The position numbers were made by a program, and so were the translations under genes. The notes beneath the pieces were generated by a model, which did not search any database, was not told where the DNA came from, and worked only from the letters and a program-made list of their open reading frames with translations. Positions 25,391-36,190 of a stretch of 64,000 bases of DNA are shown piece by piece; the first letter of the stretch is position 1, and every line of letters starts with the position of its first letter. Source of the stretch: Sphagnum compactum (Eukaryota > Bryophyta > Sphagnopsida > Sphagnales); contig OZ234498.1 in assembly GCA_965153455.1 (NCBI GenBank), positions 8,246,001 to 8,310,000 of the forward strand. The letters are read 5' to 3'.

Positions 25391-28300
25391 AATCTTTTTA
25401 TTATTTTTATTTTATTTTAAAAACTTCTTTGGGTGGTGGATTTGAGCTTGGTTCTTCCAATTTTTAATTTTTAATTTTGACACTTTTTTTCTTTTCAAAT
25501 TCAAAAAAGCCTTTGAACCCCCCATTTTAAAACCTTATCCAATTTCATGTACACATGTGACATTACACAATCTCCAATGCTACAGATTGCATTAATATAA
25601 AGTTTTATAACAAATTAAAACGGGGGTTTATTATATCTATGGACATACATACAGTTCTACAACTAATAATAATTTAATATTTAATTATATAAAGTTCAAC
25701 CTACTTGTCAACTTTAATTTTTTTAATAAAAAAATAAGCTTACTTTTTTTTTTAAACATGAAAAGATTCAATCTATTTCTCAAATAAGTTTTCAAAAAAA
25801 TTCAACTTAAAGAATTTTAAACTTGTGTTTGTTTCAAGCTTGCTTGTTTATCATGTTTTTGAATTCAATTTCAAATCTAACAAAATGAAATAAAATAAAA
25901 TAAAATAAGAAATTAGTTTCTTATGTTGGTTAAGAATGACCTAGCACTCATGAACACATTGACCCCATTTTCCTATTTTGAGGCCATCTGATTGGATTAA
26001 TCTTAACTACCCTCTTCCTTTCTTTGACCCAAGTTAGTTGCCTCCCTCCTACCTCGCTCCTTCTTACTTACTTCTGCCTCCTACTACCTCGCTCCTTCCT
26101 CCCTATCTCCTACTTATCCGCCAGAGCCAATCAGCCCCCATGACTGCACCACCAGTTGGCCGTTCTGTCCATAGGATGGGCTGGATGATTCATCTCTTTT
26201 TCATTCGCCTCTTTACCTTACTTTAACCAACATTCTACCACAGTCAAATTTTTTTGGGTGCTGACTTTTGACCTTTTTTTTTTCATTGCCATATTATCCA
26301 GTCACCTAGCTACCGTACTGACCTAAATCTTAGCCCTGCCTACAAACTAACAACTAATCCCTTAATTACCTTGGCAAAACTATTATCTTTTTTAGCTAAA
26401 CTATTATCTTTTTTTGGCTAAACTTTTATCTCTTAACAAAACCTATATATCTTACTGACTAAATTTTTATCTTTTGATTAAACTTATAATTTTATTGGTT
26501 AAACTTTTATTTCTTGGCTAAATTTTTTTGGGCTAAACCTATTTTTTTTTTTTACTAAACTTTTATTTCTTGACAAAACTTATATATTTTACTGGCTAAA
26601 TTTCTACCTAATTCCTACTCCAAAAATTAATTAAAAAAGTAGATACATTTTTTTGTAATGTCATTTTAATTATTAGCAAAACATTTACTTATTGGCAAAA
26701 CCTACCTACCCACACATCATCATACCTATCTATGCAATTGCAAATTGTGAACTTCAATTGCAAAAATTATAATTTAAAATGTGAGCATTGTAAAAGAGTT
26801 GTAACATATATTTGTAGCTTGATTCAAACTCGTGATGACGATAAGCCACTAACCCCAAATGTGGGTATTGCAATTGTGGGAATTTTTTGGGCGACAGTCC
26901 TCTACCTTCACTTTGGACCATGCTTGTGCGAGATTTTTGAAATAATATTAGTATGAGTTCACAAGTTGAGCTCAATGGTTGTGTTGAATTACATAGACAA
27001 AAAATAAGAGGTTATTAATGTACTTTGGAGTTAAAATGATGCACAAATCCAAAAAGAGTTAATTTAAACTCACAATATTTACCATACCTTGGATTTGGGA
27101 GGAATCATCAATTTCCTCTTTATAATATGTATTTTAGATCTCCTTGTAAGGCATTGAAATGACAATCTTTTCTTGAAACAATGGGAGTCCAAAGATTGTT
27201 AAATTATGAATCCACCACTTATAACTTTCTTCTTTTAATTTTAATTGAAAAACTTTCAAGGGAAAAATTGTAACCTTTGAAAAAACTTTTCAATGAGGAA
27301 TTTAACTTTTAAATTGGAGTTGCTTGACCCTTATCAAACATTTTAGTGTTGGAAGTTGTTTGATAATTTGATTCCTATCTTTTTAAATGACCATAATTTA
27401 GGTTTCAAATCTTTGATTTGGGAATGTGATCTCATTATGGTTATTTATTTTTCAAGACCCTTTCAATGATTTTTAAAAAAAGCTCAAATTCAATAAAATT
27501 TGATCCCAAACCTTATTTAAAATATCCATAGCACCTTAGGATTCCCAAAGTGGGAATTGAATTTGTGAGTCCTAGAAATACCTTTTCACTTCATACGAGA
27601 GGAACTTGTAAAAACTATTAACAAAATGTATTCAATTCCCCCACCTACATGCCTATTGTTGGGAGGAGAACATACATACATAGATATGCATTGTAACATG
27701 TGTTGAATTATACAAGCAATTAGTCACAAAGATAGGACTAAGTTGTAAGGGAAGACCAAGATGAGGAAGCAAAAGGGCAAGTAGAAGCTTGGGGGATACT
27801 CTTTGGTTTTGTGGCTTTGAATGAGAGCCATATTTTTGGCTAGAAAAGATTAAAAAAAATTGAGAATGTAATCTCATGCTAAGTACTTAGGAAGTATAAA
27901 AGTGAAACCAATAAACTACCATTGACACCACTAGGAAAAGACTATGAAAGACGTCCAAAAGTAGGCCAAAATGAGCGAACGGCCACCGGTTCACCATCAA
28001 TTGGAAGTTTGTTATGACTTCGTTGTGGATGAACCCCAACTCGGTTGACATTAGGTTTCATCTATTGTCCGGAAAAAAATAAAATGGGGGGTCAAGTTGC
28101 AAGGTAGGACAATAGGCTATAGATGAACACTACTAGGTATGTAGATGCATGTAGGTGGTTAGAATGTAGGTAAGGGCTAGTGGGTTGTTAGTAGGTAGTT
28201 AGTAAACACATCAATTTGAGCTCACCACCCTGGTTAGTTAACCCTGGTTAGTTAGGGAATCAAAACCCAATGGAAAAAAGTATTTTCTATCCACCCACCA

Positions 28301-28430
28301 TCCATCCCTGAAGGTGGGATTTGGTGGGCTACTGGCTGCCAGTTCACTCTTGTACCCAAAAGTACAAGAAAAAGACCACAAAGTGGCCTAAGAAAGTGAG
28401 CTCGTAGGAAAAAGCCCACTTAAGTGGCTT
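25391..28430. other. AT-rich intergenic region
   Basis: Mostly AT-rich and gene-free. It includes a short GC-richer block of repeated CCTCCTACCTCGCTCC-type pyrimidine sequence at 26,035-26,220, a degenerate tandem repeat at 26,368-26,612, and otherwise decayed sequence with no open frame above about 75 codons that looks coding. Confidence 0.7.
26368..26612 (+). repeat. Degenerate tandem repeat around 'ggctaaacttttatctt'
   Basis: The motif GGCTAAACTTTTATCTT and variants (TGACTAAATTTTTATC, TTGATTAAACTTATAA, TGGTTAAACTTTTATTTC and others) recur about ten times with spacing near 20-40 bp. The copies are heavily diverged. No coding sense is apparent. Confidence 0.7.
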
Positions 28431-29026
28431 CTTATTAAACCGAGTTCGTTCCCGGGGAAAGAGGAACTGGAGGGACCCGCATCGGTTCGTTCAAATGCGG
28501 GTAAATCTAGGTCGTAGAAAAGCGGACGGACCCGATGTTCTTGTAACGGCATTCGGACAAACGGTAGAGGCAGTAAGTAGGTGCCTAGGTCTCCTCCAAC
28601 CCGGCTCTGTCGTAGCTCTGCCCGAAATAAAAACTTTCAAAATGCCTGCCCTTCGAGAGACAAGTGCGTGCTTTTGTTGTTTTTTGTTGGCAAGGTGCGG
28701 TGTTTTGAACATCACGCACGCGCGCTTGCGAGCTGGGAGGATGATGATCGTTGACGATTGAGCGGTTTCGAGGTGAGATTTCTTGTTGCTGCAATGCGTG
28801 TTGTGAGTGAGTCTCATGGGATTTGTGTCAATGGGTCACACTCGAATTCATTTCCTTTTTGGAGAAAGGACTTTTCTTTTTGGAAATGAAAAGCTCTCAA
28901 GTCCTTTGTTGATTTCTTTAGTCTTGTCATAGAGAATATAGAACGCTTCGAGGTGGGTGGGATTTTTCTTGTTGCCACAATGCAGGGGGTGTGTGAGTCT
29001 CATGAGGTTTTACGTCAATGGGTCAC

Positions 29027-29080
29027 ACACACACACACACTCTCTCTCCCTCTCTCTCGCTCTCTCTCTCTCTCTCGTTT
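29027..29080 (+). repeat. (CA)n(CT)n microsatellite
   Basis: A short (CA)n run passes directly into an imperfect (CT)n run ending at about 29,079. It lies in the presumed leader or promoter of the IST1-like gene. Confidence 0.9.
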
Positions 29081-29168
29081 TTAGTGTTTTGGTGTAGTTT
29101 TCTTGATGGGTTTAACTCAGCTTTCAATGTGGTTTTTTTTTTTCCGTGTCTACAAAAAATCTTCACAC

Positions 29169-29209
29169 AAAAGATGTGCACTCTTAAGACGAGAGAGTGC
29201 ACATCTTTT
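29169..29209 (+). repeat. Perfect 16-bp inverted repeat
   Basis: Arms at 29,169-29,184 and 29,194-29,209 (AAAAGATGTGCACTCT and its exact complement) are separated by 9 nt. The arms are flanked by two copies of a 65-bp duplicated sequence (29,100-29,165 and 29,250-29,318). Arms this short suggest a small foldback or palindrome rather than a miRNA precursor. Confidence 0.85.
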
Positions 29210-29568
29210 TTTAGAATGAAATATTTAATTAAAATTTCCTGGAGTGTTTTTCTTCTTGGGTTTAGTAACAAAGCTTTCAATGTGGTTTTTGTTTGTTCTT
29301 GTCTACAAAAAAATCTTCAACTGGATTTTTGCAGTTGTTTTTCTTTGTTCATCAACAGGGAAGAGGAAAGAAAGAGGGGCAATTAATTGTATTCTTTGAT
29401 TTTCAGAGAGGAAATAAACTTTTGCAAAAGCTTTAGAGCTCTTTTTTTTTTTGGTTGTTGGAGAAACATGACCAAAACTGTGTTTGTCTGGTTGCAGTCA
29501 GTCTCTGGCTGCAGGTGGGGAAAAAAGGATTTTGTTTGCTCACAGAGGGCATCATCATAACTGCCACC

Positions 29569-32084
29569 ATGTGGGAGACTATGCTGGGAAAAGGTTTCAA
29601 GGTCTCAAAATGGTGAGAAAAAAGATAGGCTGAAAAAAATCCTTTCTTGTATGAAGAAGATTGTCTCCCTCATGTTGAAGATTTTAAAGGAAGAAAGTGT
29701 TGAGCAAGTGTTGAGCATTTACAGTCAAGCATACTAGGAGTGTGTGTTCTTGGAGCTTGCAAGATTTAGCCGGGATATATTGGCATGCATTGTAACTGAA
29801 GCAGACAGTATTCTTTGGGGAATGCAAACACAGCAAGACACTGTTGAGGTTAGCAACAGCGCGAATCAAGCTTATTCGCAACAAGCGCGACAGTCAAGTG
29901 AAGCAGCTACGCAAGGATATTGCCCAGCTCCTTACATCAGGCCAGGAACCCAGTGCCCGCATTCGAGTATGTTACATCGTACCATTTTCTCTCTTTCTAT
30001 CTCTCTCTTGATTGCTTTTCTTCTGCTCTTCATTCCACAGAGCCGACAATGTGAAAGTAGGCTCTTTTGCTTTTTCTTCTCTGTTTTTCCATGTCTGTAT
30101 CATATCTTCAGGAATCTGGCAAGCAATGCAGAGAGTGAGCTTGACTCAATGTGAGCTTGAATATGATCGGATCCCTAATTTTAGCTGCCTCTGATGCGGT
30201 GCTGCTGCAGGTTGAACATGTCATCAGGGAAGAGAACATCATGGCAGCATATGATATACTTGAACTTTTCTGCGAGCTTATTGTTGTCCGCCTCCCCATC
30301 ATTGACTCTCAAAGGCATGCCTCCACAACCTGTACTAACCAGTAGTTTTGAAAGCAAAGGACCAATTTTGAGCAGGCTTGTTGACAACACCTTCACCATG
30401 CTTGGAAAGATGAGTCTTTTGATCTTTTGTTTGTTCAAAATGCATTTGTTTGTTGCTCAGGTTATGTCCTATGGATTTAAAGGAAGCAATTTCTAGCTTG
30501 ATATTTGCTTCCCCCCGGTGTGCGGATTTACCAGAACTGCTGCAAATTCGGACACTTTTTGCTGCAAAGTATGGGAAAGAGTTTGCAGCTGCAGCATGTG
30601 AACTGCGCCCTGATTGTGCAGTGAATCGCCGGGTACTCAATTCCCTTGATTTGGTGTTTTGTTGTTACTTACATCTGCCGGTTGGTTTTATTCAGCAAAG
30701 GGATGTCTAATTTAGTTGCCATTACAACACATCCATCAAAGCTCACATGGTGAAGTAATTCTTTGGCATCAGTGTGGCTAATGGTGTACTTTGGTACACA
30801 GCATGCTGTTTGTTTTGCGATTTGAAGGATGTGGCGAGGCTGCTTATGATGTTGAGGGATTGTGGACTTTTGCAGATTATAGAGAAACTTTCTGTACGTG
30901 CACCATCAGGGGAAGTGAAGCTAAAGCTGATGAAAGAAATAGCAGCTGAGTACAATGTAGCCTGGGACCCTAGTGGTGCAGAAGCTGAACTGCTGGTAAC
31001 GCCTGAAGATTTGCTGGTAGGTTCCTGGAACAAATATTGCTCTCAAAATAGTTCCTTTTTCTCTCAATTTTTTGGAAGTGACATGATTTTCTCCCTGTTT
31101 CAGGATGGTCCCAGTCAGTTCCTTGGCGCACATGAAATGCCATTGACCCCATCTGGTGTTGGGAAGCTGCAAGTTGCTTCCTCAGATGTGGCCAAAACAA
31201 ACTCTTCCATTCCAATCTCTTCAAAAACTGTGCCCCGATCCAGCTCTGACCCGACCATGTCTTCCTGTCATTTTGTTGATGAGAAATTTGAAAAGCAGTT
31301 CATTCCTTTTGGGAATATGCCCCCACAAAGAAAGAATAGCTTGCCTCTGGAGCGCATGGAAGATCATCCCAAGGAAGAGACATACAGGCAGGCAAGACAA
31401 GAGGCAAAAATTGAGTTCACAGATGTAGCAGCTGCTGCAAAAGCTGCTGCTGATTCTGCTAATCGGGCAGTGGCTGCAGCATGTGCTGCAGCTGAGCTTG
31501 CCAAGAGCTTTGAGAGTCAAGCAAACATAGGATTATTGGGAAATAGGGACAGACGTCCAGATTACACTGTTGCAAGTCAAGATGAAAGTAGTGAGACTGA
31601 CTTAGACAGTGACAGTGATGAGGGTCACAGGTCTCATATTGTTCCACCACCACCATACCCAATGTCAGCTAGCAAACCAGTCTTTGACAACTACAATTCT
31701 CACAAGGAGAGTCGGCAATCAACCCATTCAAGAGAGAGATTTGGAGATTATGATGCTCTTGATGACTCCTCTTTGGAGAAGCTAGGAGTTGATGATAAAT
31801 CCAGCTCATTTGGAGCAAACGAATACTACTATGGCAAGGTGACTGTGGAGGATCCAGCTGGTGGAGATAAGAAGCACCATGACTCTAGATCAGGCAAGGT
31901 TCGAAGCTCTTACGATGATTCCGCGAGGATTGGAAAATCGTTTGCTGATGAGAGCCGGAGGTTATCAACTGGACACACCACCACAGAAAGCAAAAAACAA
32001 AGCCCATGTTCAGAAGATACAAGGCGGCGTATGGAGTATGACCAAATGACTGCACGTTTCAATGCTTTGAATCCAAGGCGATAG
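29569..32084 (+). CDS. IST1-like protein (ESCRT-III associated, Ist1 domain)
   Basis: Six exons join to 1,575 nt, 524 residues: 29569-29612, 29834-29966, 30211-30314, 30461-30632, 30876-31016 and 31104-32084 (TAG). The N-terminal Ist1 domain (about 10-185) shows CKTLLRLATARIKLIRNKRD, the VEHVIREEN helix, LELFCELIVVRLP and LLVTPEDLL. Exon 6 encodes a polar, Ser-rich tail with an Ala-rich helix (about 304-331) and ends with YDQMTARFNAL, which resembles the MIM1 motif (LxxRFxxL) that binds MIT domains of Vps4/SKD1 and LIP5. IST1 proteins regulate Vps4 and ESCRT-III in multivesicular-body sorting and membrane scission. Intron 3 begins with GC (30,315) instead of GT; no in-frame GT donor exists nearby. 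Intron 5 (31,017-31,103) is 87 nt, in frame and stop-free. The start has good context (CCACCATG); Met5 at 29,581 is an alternative. The frame is intact. Confidence 0.95.
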
Positions 32085-32410
32085 AGAGTTGTGATTGTTG
32101 AGCCTGGAGGCTCTTGGAAAGCTGTTGATCAGGGTAATCTTTGTTAATGCCTTTTACTAGACGTATTTGATGTATTGTAAGCCAGGATACATTGAAGACA
32201 AATGGGTGCTTCAGCTTGTAGAAATGGATTGCTGATTATAGAGTTATCTGCAAAGTCCTCACCCTGTCTTTGGGCCTCCTTTCACCCCCTAACCCCTCTT
32301 TTAGTGGTATCCACAAAATAAGGAAATTTTATTAAATCTCAGTATGAAATGCTGAATCTCAGCATTTAATGCACAAGGTTCGAGAGGAATTATAGTAACT
32401 GAGTTTCAAC
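32033..32410 (+). repeat. Tandem duplication, unit 1 (end of IST1-like gene and 3' flank)
   Basis: This unit covers the last codons of the IST1-like gene, its stop codon and about 325 bp of 3' flank, including part of dispersed repeat family A. It is repeated directly downstream at 32,418-32,796 with an offset of 385-386 bp and only scattered differences, so the duplication is recent compared with other repeats in this window. Confidence 0.95.
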
Positions 32411-32914
32411 CACGTTTGGAGTATGACCAAATGACTGCACGTTTCAATGCTTTGTTGAAACCAAGGCGATAGAGAGTTGTGATTGTTGGAGGCTCTTGGA
32501 AAGCTGTTGATCAGGGTAATCTTTGTTAATGCCTTTTACTAGACGTATTTGATGTATTGTAAGCCAGGATACATTGAAGACAAATGGGTGCTTCAGCTTG
32601 TAGAAGAAATGGATTGCTGATTATAGAGTTATCCGCAAAGTCCTCACCCTGTCTTTGGGCCTCCTTTCACCCCCTAACTCCTCTTTTAGTGGTATCCACA
32701 AAATAAGGAAATTTTATTAAATCTCAGTATGAAATGCTGAATCTCAGCATTTAATGCACAAGGTTTCGAGAGGATTTATACTAACTGAGTTTCAACACCC
32801 CCCCTCCCCCTCCCCCCTTTGAACGCTTATGTACTTTTTTTGCAGGGCTTTTTTGAATCTCACCCTGTGTATGACCAAACTCAGGGTACTGGTGCGGTCT
32901 TTTCCTGACTTTAT
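32260..32914 (+). repeat. Dispersed repeat family A (downstream of IST1-like gene)
   Basis: The motif 'ttagtggtatccacaaaa' through 'ctcagcatttaatgcacaa' occurs at about 32,300-32,390 and again at 32,680-32,765 because of the tandem duplication. It also occurs at 63,440-63,905, split by a MITE. The right-hand part (32,797-32,914, ending 'ggtcttttcctgacttta') matches the inverted copy at 170-300. A 9-bp inverted repeat (AAATGCTGA/TCAGCATTT) lies in the middle. No coding capacity is visible. Confidence 0.75.
32418..32796 (+). repeat. Tandem duplication, unit 2 with extra IST1 C-terminal coding sequence
   Basis: The second unit still reads EYDQMTARFNALLKPRR and then TAG (32,418-32,471). Unit 1 reads EYDQMTARFNALNPRR and then TAG. 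Unit 2 thus carries one more codon and a tail closer to MIM1 consensus (RFxxLLK). It lies after the normal stop, so it is translated only if an alternative 3' exon is used; an AG (32,400-32,401) just before an in-frame TTTCAACCACGT could serve as acceptor. That use is inference. Confidence 0.9.
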
Positions 32915-32991
32915 GGATATCTCTTATGGATTTGCATTGGTATATACATGTTTTCGAGCTCTTGTTAAAGCGGTTTTTTTTCTTTGTATGT

Positions 32992-33130
32992 GATGATGAT
33001 CATCCATTAAATGATTTTATAAAATAGGCTGGCTATAAACAAAATATGATAGTAAAAAATACTTAAGCATCCTTCCTTTTATATTGTTTGCTACCCAATA
33101 AACTTAATTACTAGAAATCTGGCAATTACT
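32992..33130 (+). repeat. Dispersed repeat family B, partial copy 2
   Basis: A diverged, shortened copy of family B: 'gatgatcatccattaaatga', then a changed middle part, 'tgctaccca', and 'agaaatctggcaat'. It sits about 490 bp before a better preserved copy of the same family. Confidence 0.55.
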
Positions 33131-33480
33131 AAAAATATTCTGTTTTAGAAATTTAGCAACCAGAAAACCCCAAAAAAACACTCAGCCTTTGCCCAATAGC
33201 ACAATGCAAATTTTCACATTTTGCTTGGCCAACAATTCTTATGAAATCTATATAGAGAGTAAAAAGCACATCACACACCCTCATTCTCATTTTTGCTTAA
33301 TGATGCACATGACCCTCACATTACCAAAGGGAACACTACCATTCAAGGAGTTCTCTTGACTTTTGTCATGTTCCCCTAGGTTTTTAGGCCAGGGCATGGG
33401 CCCATAGTGGCCAGCCCTGCCAGGCTTACCTAGTGACTGATTGCCAGAGTTTTTTTGTTTTGCCCCCCCCCCCAATTTAT

Positions 33481-33673
33481 AATGTAGCTGAAGTGGCAAT
33501 CATCCATAAGATTATTTAGCCAAATTTGGTTACATACTAATATGAAAGTAGAAAAAAACCAGAATCCTTCTATATTCTTGGCTACCTACTGGAACTTATC
33601 GTAAAAATCTGGCAATTTGGATTTAATTTTTTCCGGAATCTGGCGAATAAGTGTCAATTTTTCATGAAAAATC
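33481..33673 (+). repeat. Dispersed repeat family B, copy 3
   Basis: Aligns with 1,326-1,540 over about 190 bp: 'caatcatccataag', 'tttggttacatact', 'cttctatattcttggctacc', 'aatctggcaattt' and 'catgaaaaatcca'. A C run lies just upstream (about 33,464-33,473). Confidence 0.7.
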
Positions 33674-33719
33674 CATTTATAGGGAATTTTTATAGGGAAT
33701 TTCGAAAGAGCTATATTGA

Positions 33720-33920
33720 TTGTGTATATGACTCCAACCTTAGGCCACCAAATTGTTAAAAAATGTTTCAACCATTGGCCAAAGTGCTAAAAGACATTCT
33801 AATCCTAGGTCAAAATGTTAACAAAGATTTTAACCCTAGTCCATATTCTGAATTCAAAAAAAAAACCTTAAGCCAAATGCCCAAAAGATATTCCAACCCT
33901 AGGCCAATATGTACATGGAA
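33720..33920 (+). repeat. Degenerate minisatellite, block 1
   Basis: About five diverged units of a 30-45 bp sequence resembling 'ttctaaccctaggccaaaatgctaaaaa'. The same motif recurs 2 kb away at 35,890-36,190. Copies differ at many positions. No gene is associated. Confidence 0.65.
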
Positions 33921-35889
33921 AATTTAATTTTGTCTTGTGATGAACCCTCTTGGCGTGAGGCCTAACACGAATTCAATATATGTGAATTTTTTATAAACAA
34001 AAGTATCAAATGCGTACACATTTTAATTCTTGGTCTAATGGCTTTGGGCTATACAAATATCCTTTACTTAGACTAAATCAGGGTTAAAATCTAACAGTTT
34101 TTTGGGGTATAATAAGGCCACTAAGAGGCTTCACTTGACAAGGTAGAGGTGTCAAGCTGCTAGTTCACCCTCGCTAGATACTGTAAATCCTTTTTATTAT
34201 CACGCCCTCGATGATCACTTCTCTTGTGACGCTAATGAATTGTGATTTAAACATGTCTAGTCACATTCCATATAAATCCTTACAAGATTGCGACTATAGG
34301 CCAAAAAAACTTTACAAAATAACCCTTTTATGCTAAAATAAAAGTGTCAATTGTTTAAATTTTCTACATGAGTTATTCTAAATTTTATTGTGTATTATTA
34401 GACTTAAAAAAGGTTGTGATTTCTATTTGTTATAATGTGACTATTTACATTTAATTTGATCTCCTTAACTATTAGCTTGTGTATTTTTTAATTAAATATT
34501 TTTAATTAAGATTTTTTGCTTTCTTAACATGGTTGCATGTCTTTTGTTTGTGTGCATTAAACAGTTGTTTTTTTTTTCCTTCAACTAGATTCATTGTTGT
34601 TAATTTGCACAACCTAAACACAAAGCAACAATGCTAACATTGTCAAAATAAATTACAATTTACAAAGCCCTAATATTTGCTTTAGATTTTTCCATTATAG
34701 TCACATTTAAAAAAAACCTTTGCAAATTTATTTTGTGCTACTAACAAATGTGATAGTGACTTTAGAAAATGGTGTTCTTACTAAAATGGATGGTTACCAA
34801 AAACAAATGTGACATCAACAAGAATGTGATTAAAATGGGCGTGATTATAAACGAGGTTTATTGTAGTTAAACTAAAAGAATAAACTAACCTTAATGCTAT
34901 CCCCTTCACACGTAAGGGGTAAAAATTGACTTTGCAAATGACATGACATTGGGGTTGGGGATAAATGTGTTGGGATATATCTTAACTCCAAGGCTGAATA
35001 TTTTCATTTTTTCTAGATTTGGGATCAAGTTAGGGTGGAATAATGAGGTTAATTTGACCCCTTGATTTGAAAGGGTTAAAATATTCCCTCATGTTTACAA
35101 TGTTCTTTTGCCCAACATATTTACACAAAAATTCCCAATCTGCCCAAATTTTTTCAAGCATGAGGATATTTCCAAAGTGCTCAAAATATTTGGACATAAA
35201 TGATTTTTCTTTTCAACCTTTGTGAGGTTCCATAATTATAGGGCAGCATAAAATCCGCAAAATGCCAACATGTTTTGAGCATCATGATTTTTCTAGAGCG
35301 TCCAAAAGTTTTGGGTAGAAATGAAACAAATTCAACCTTTATAACTTTCCTAGGTAAGGCCAAAATTTCCAACATCACCTGAAATGTTTCCAAGCATCTT
35401 GAAAAAAATTCTCCTAAATCTTTCTAAGCACAAGATTTGTCAAGTTCCTAAATCTTTGAATAGAAAGAAAAAAATTCAACCTTTATTATATGCCCAAAAT
35501 TTAATGGGCATCGTGTAACTCTCAAATTGGTAATTTTTTCTCAAAGATCATGGACAACATTTCTTAAGAATTCTCTAGAATGCCCACTATCTTTTGGGTA
35601 GAACGGAAAAACATCCTAAATTTCCCCAAGCTGCCCAAATTTTTTGCATAATTTGAAAAACCCTTCAACATGAATAGTTCAACATAGGGTTAAATTAGCC
35701 CATCATACTATTTTTTTTTATCCCTTTTATGTGAACAACTTAGGAGTTAGTTTATTCCTTATATTTTAGTCATTTTATCCCCCAAATCAATAGGGGGGTA
35801 AAATGGAATAAAAATATCCCTACTAAACTTTGGTGTGAATCCAACTTTAAGCTTAAATAGATATTAATTTTAAAAATAAAAATAAATTC
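33921..35889. other. AT-rich intergenic region
   Basis: Gene-free, AT-rich sequence. The part 35,030-35,700 shows loosely repeated phrases such as 'tgcccaaattttt', 'ctttccta' and 'caacatttctt', which suggests a very old tandem array. No motif is clear enough to call. Confidence 0.6.
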
Positions 35890-36190
35890 TAATTGCAGGA
35901 TTCAGTGCCTAAGTGCTAAAAATATTCTGAACCCAAGCCAAAGTGGTAAAAAAATTCTAACCCTCAACCAAAATAATAATGAATTTTTAACCCTTAAGCT
36001 TAAATAGATTCTAATACTTAGGCCTAAGCATTAGAAAGATTCTCACCATAAACTAAATTACTAAAAAAAGAGAAGATTTTAACCTTAAGTCAAATCTCAA
36101 TTAGAGGCCAAGATTTTAAAAATAATCTAACAATAAATCAAAGTGCTAATTTTTATAAAATAAATTAATCAAATTGTTAACTAGATTCCA
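35890..36190 (+). repeat. Degenerate minisatellite, block 2
   Basis: About eight diverged units related to block 1 ('gtgctaaaaatattctgaacccaagccaa', 'gtggtaaaaaaattctaaccctcaacc' and so on), with period about 30-40 bp. The shared core is 'attctaaccctaagccaaagtgctaaaa'-like. The separation from block 1 suggests one ancestral array broken by insertion. Confidence 0.7.

Larger units (their letters stand above)
28431..29568 (+). promoter_or_regulatory. Promoter and 5' leader region of the IST1-like gene
   Basis: 28,440-28,760 is CG-rich against its AT-rich surroundings and has a GTAAGT donor-like site at 28,571, so transcription may start here with a leader intron. The rest is internally duplicated. 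28,763-28,845 matches 28,946-29,033 ('cttgttgc', 'gagtctcatg', 'gtcaatgggtcacac'). 29,100-29,165 matches 29,250-29,318 ('gctttcaatgtggttttt', 'gtctacaaaaaa'). A CA/CT microsatellite lies at 29,027-29,080. Confidence 0.5.

Noticed and set aside
27656-27930. Possible solo LTR (starts TGTTGGGA, contains 'gtataaaagtg')
   Set aside because: No second copy, no target duplication and no defined CA end could be found in the window.
28495-28761. 88-codon open frame in the CG-rich region
   Set aside because: The composition is that of a promoter or leader, a GTAAGT donor lies inside it, and no family is recognisable. It could be a real small protein, but nothing supports it.
30774-30875. Upstream extension of the open frame that contains IST1 exon 5
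   Set aside because: It belongs to intron 4. The family alignment joins exon 4 (VNRR) to IIEKLSVRAP at 30,876.
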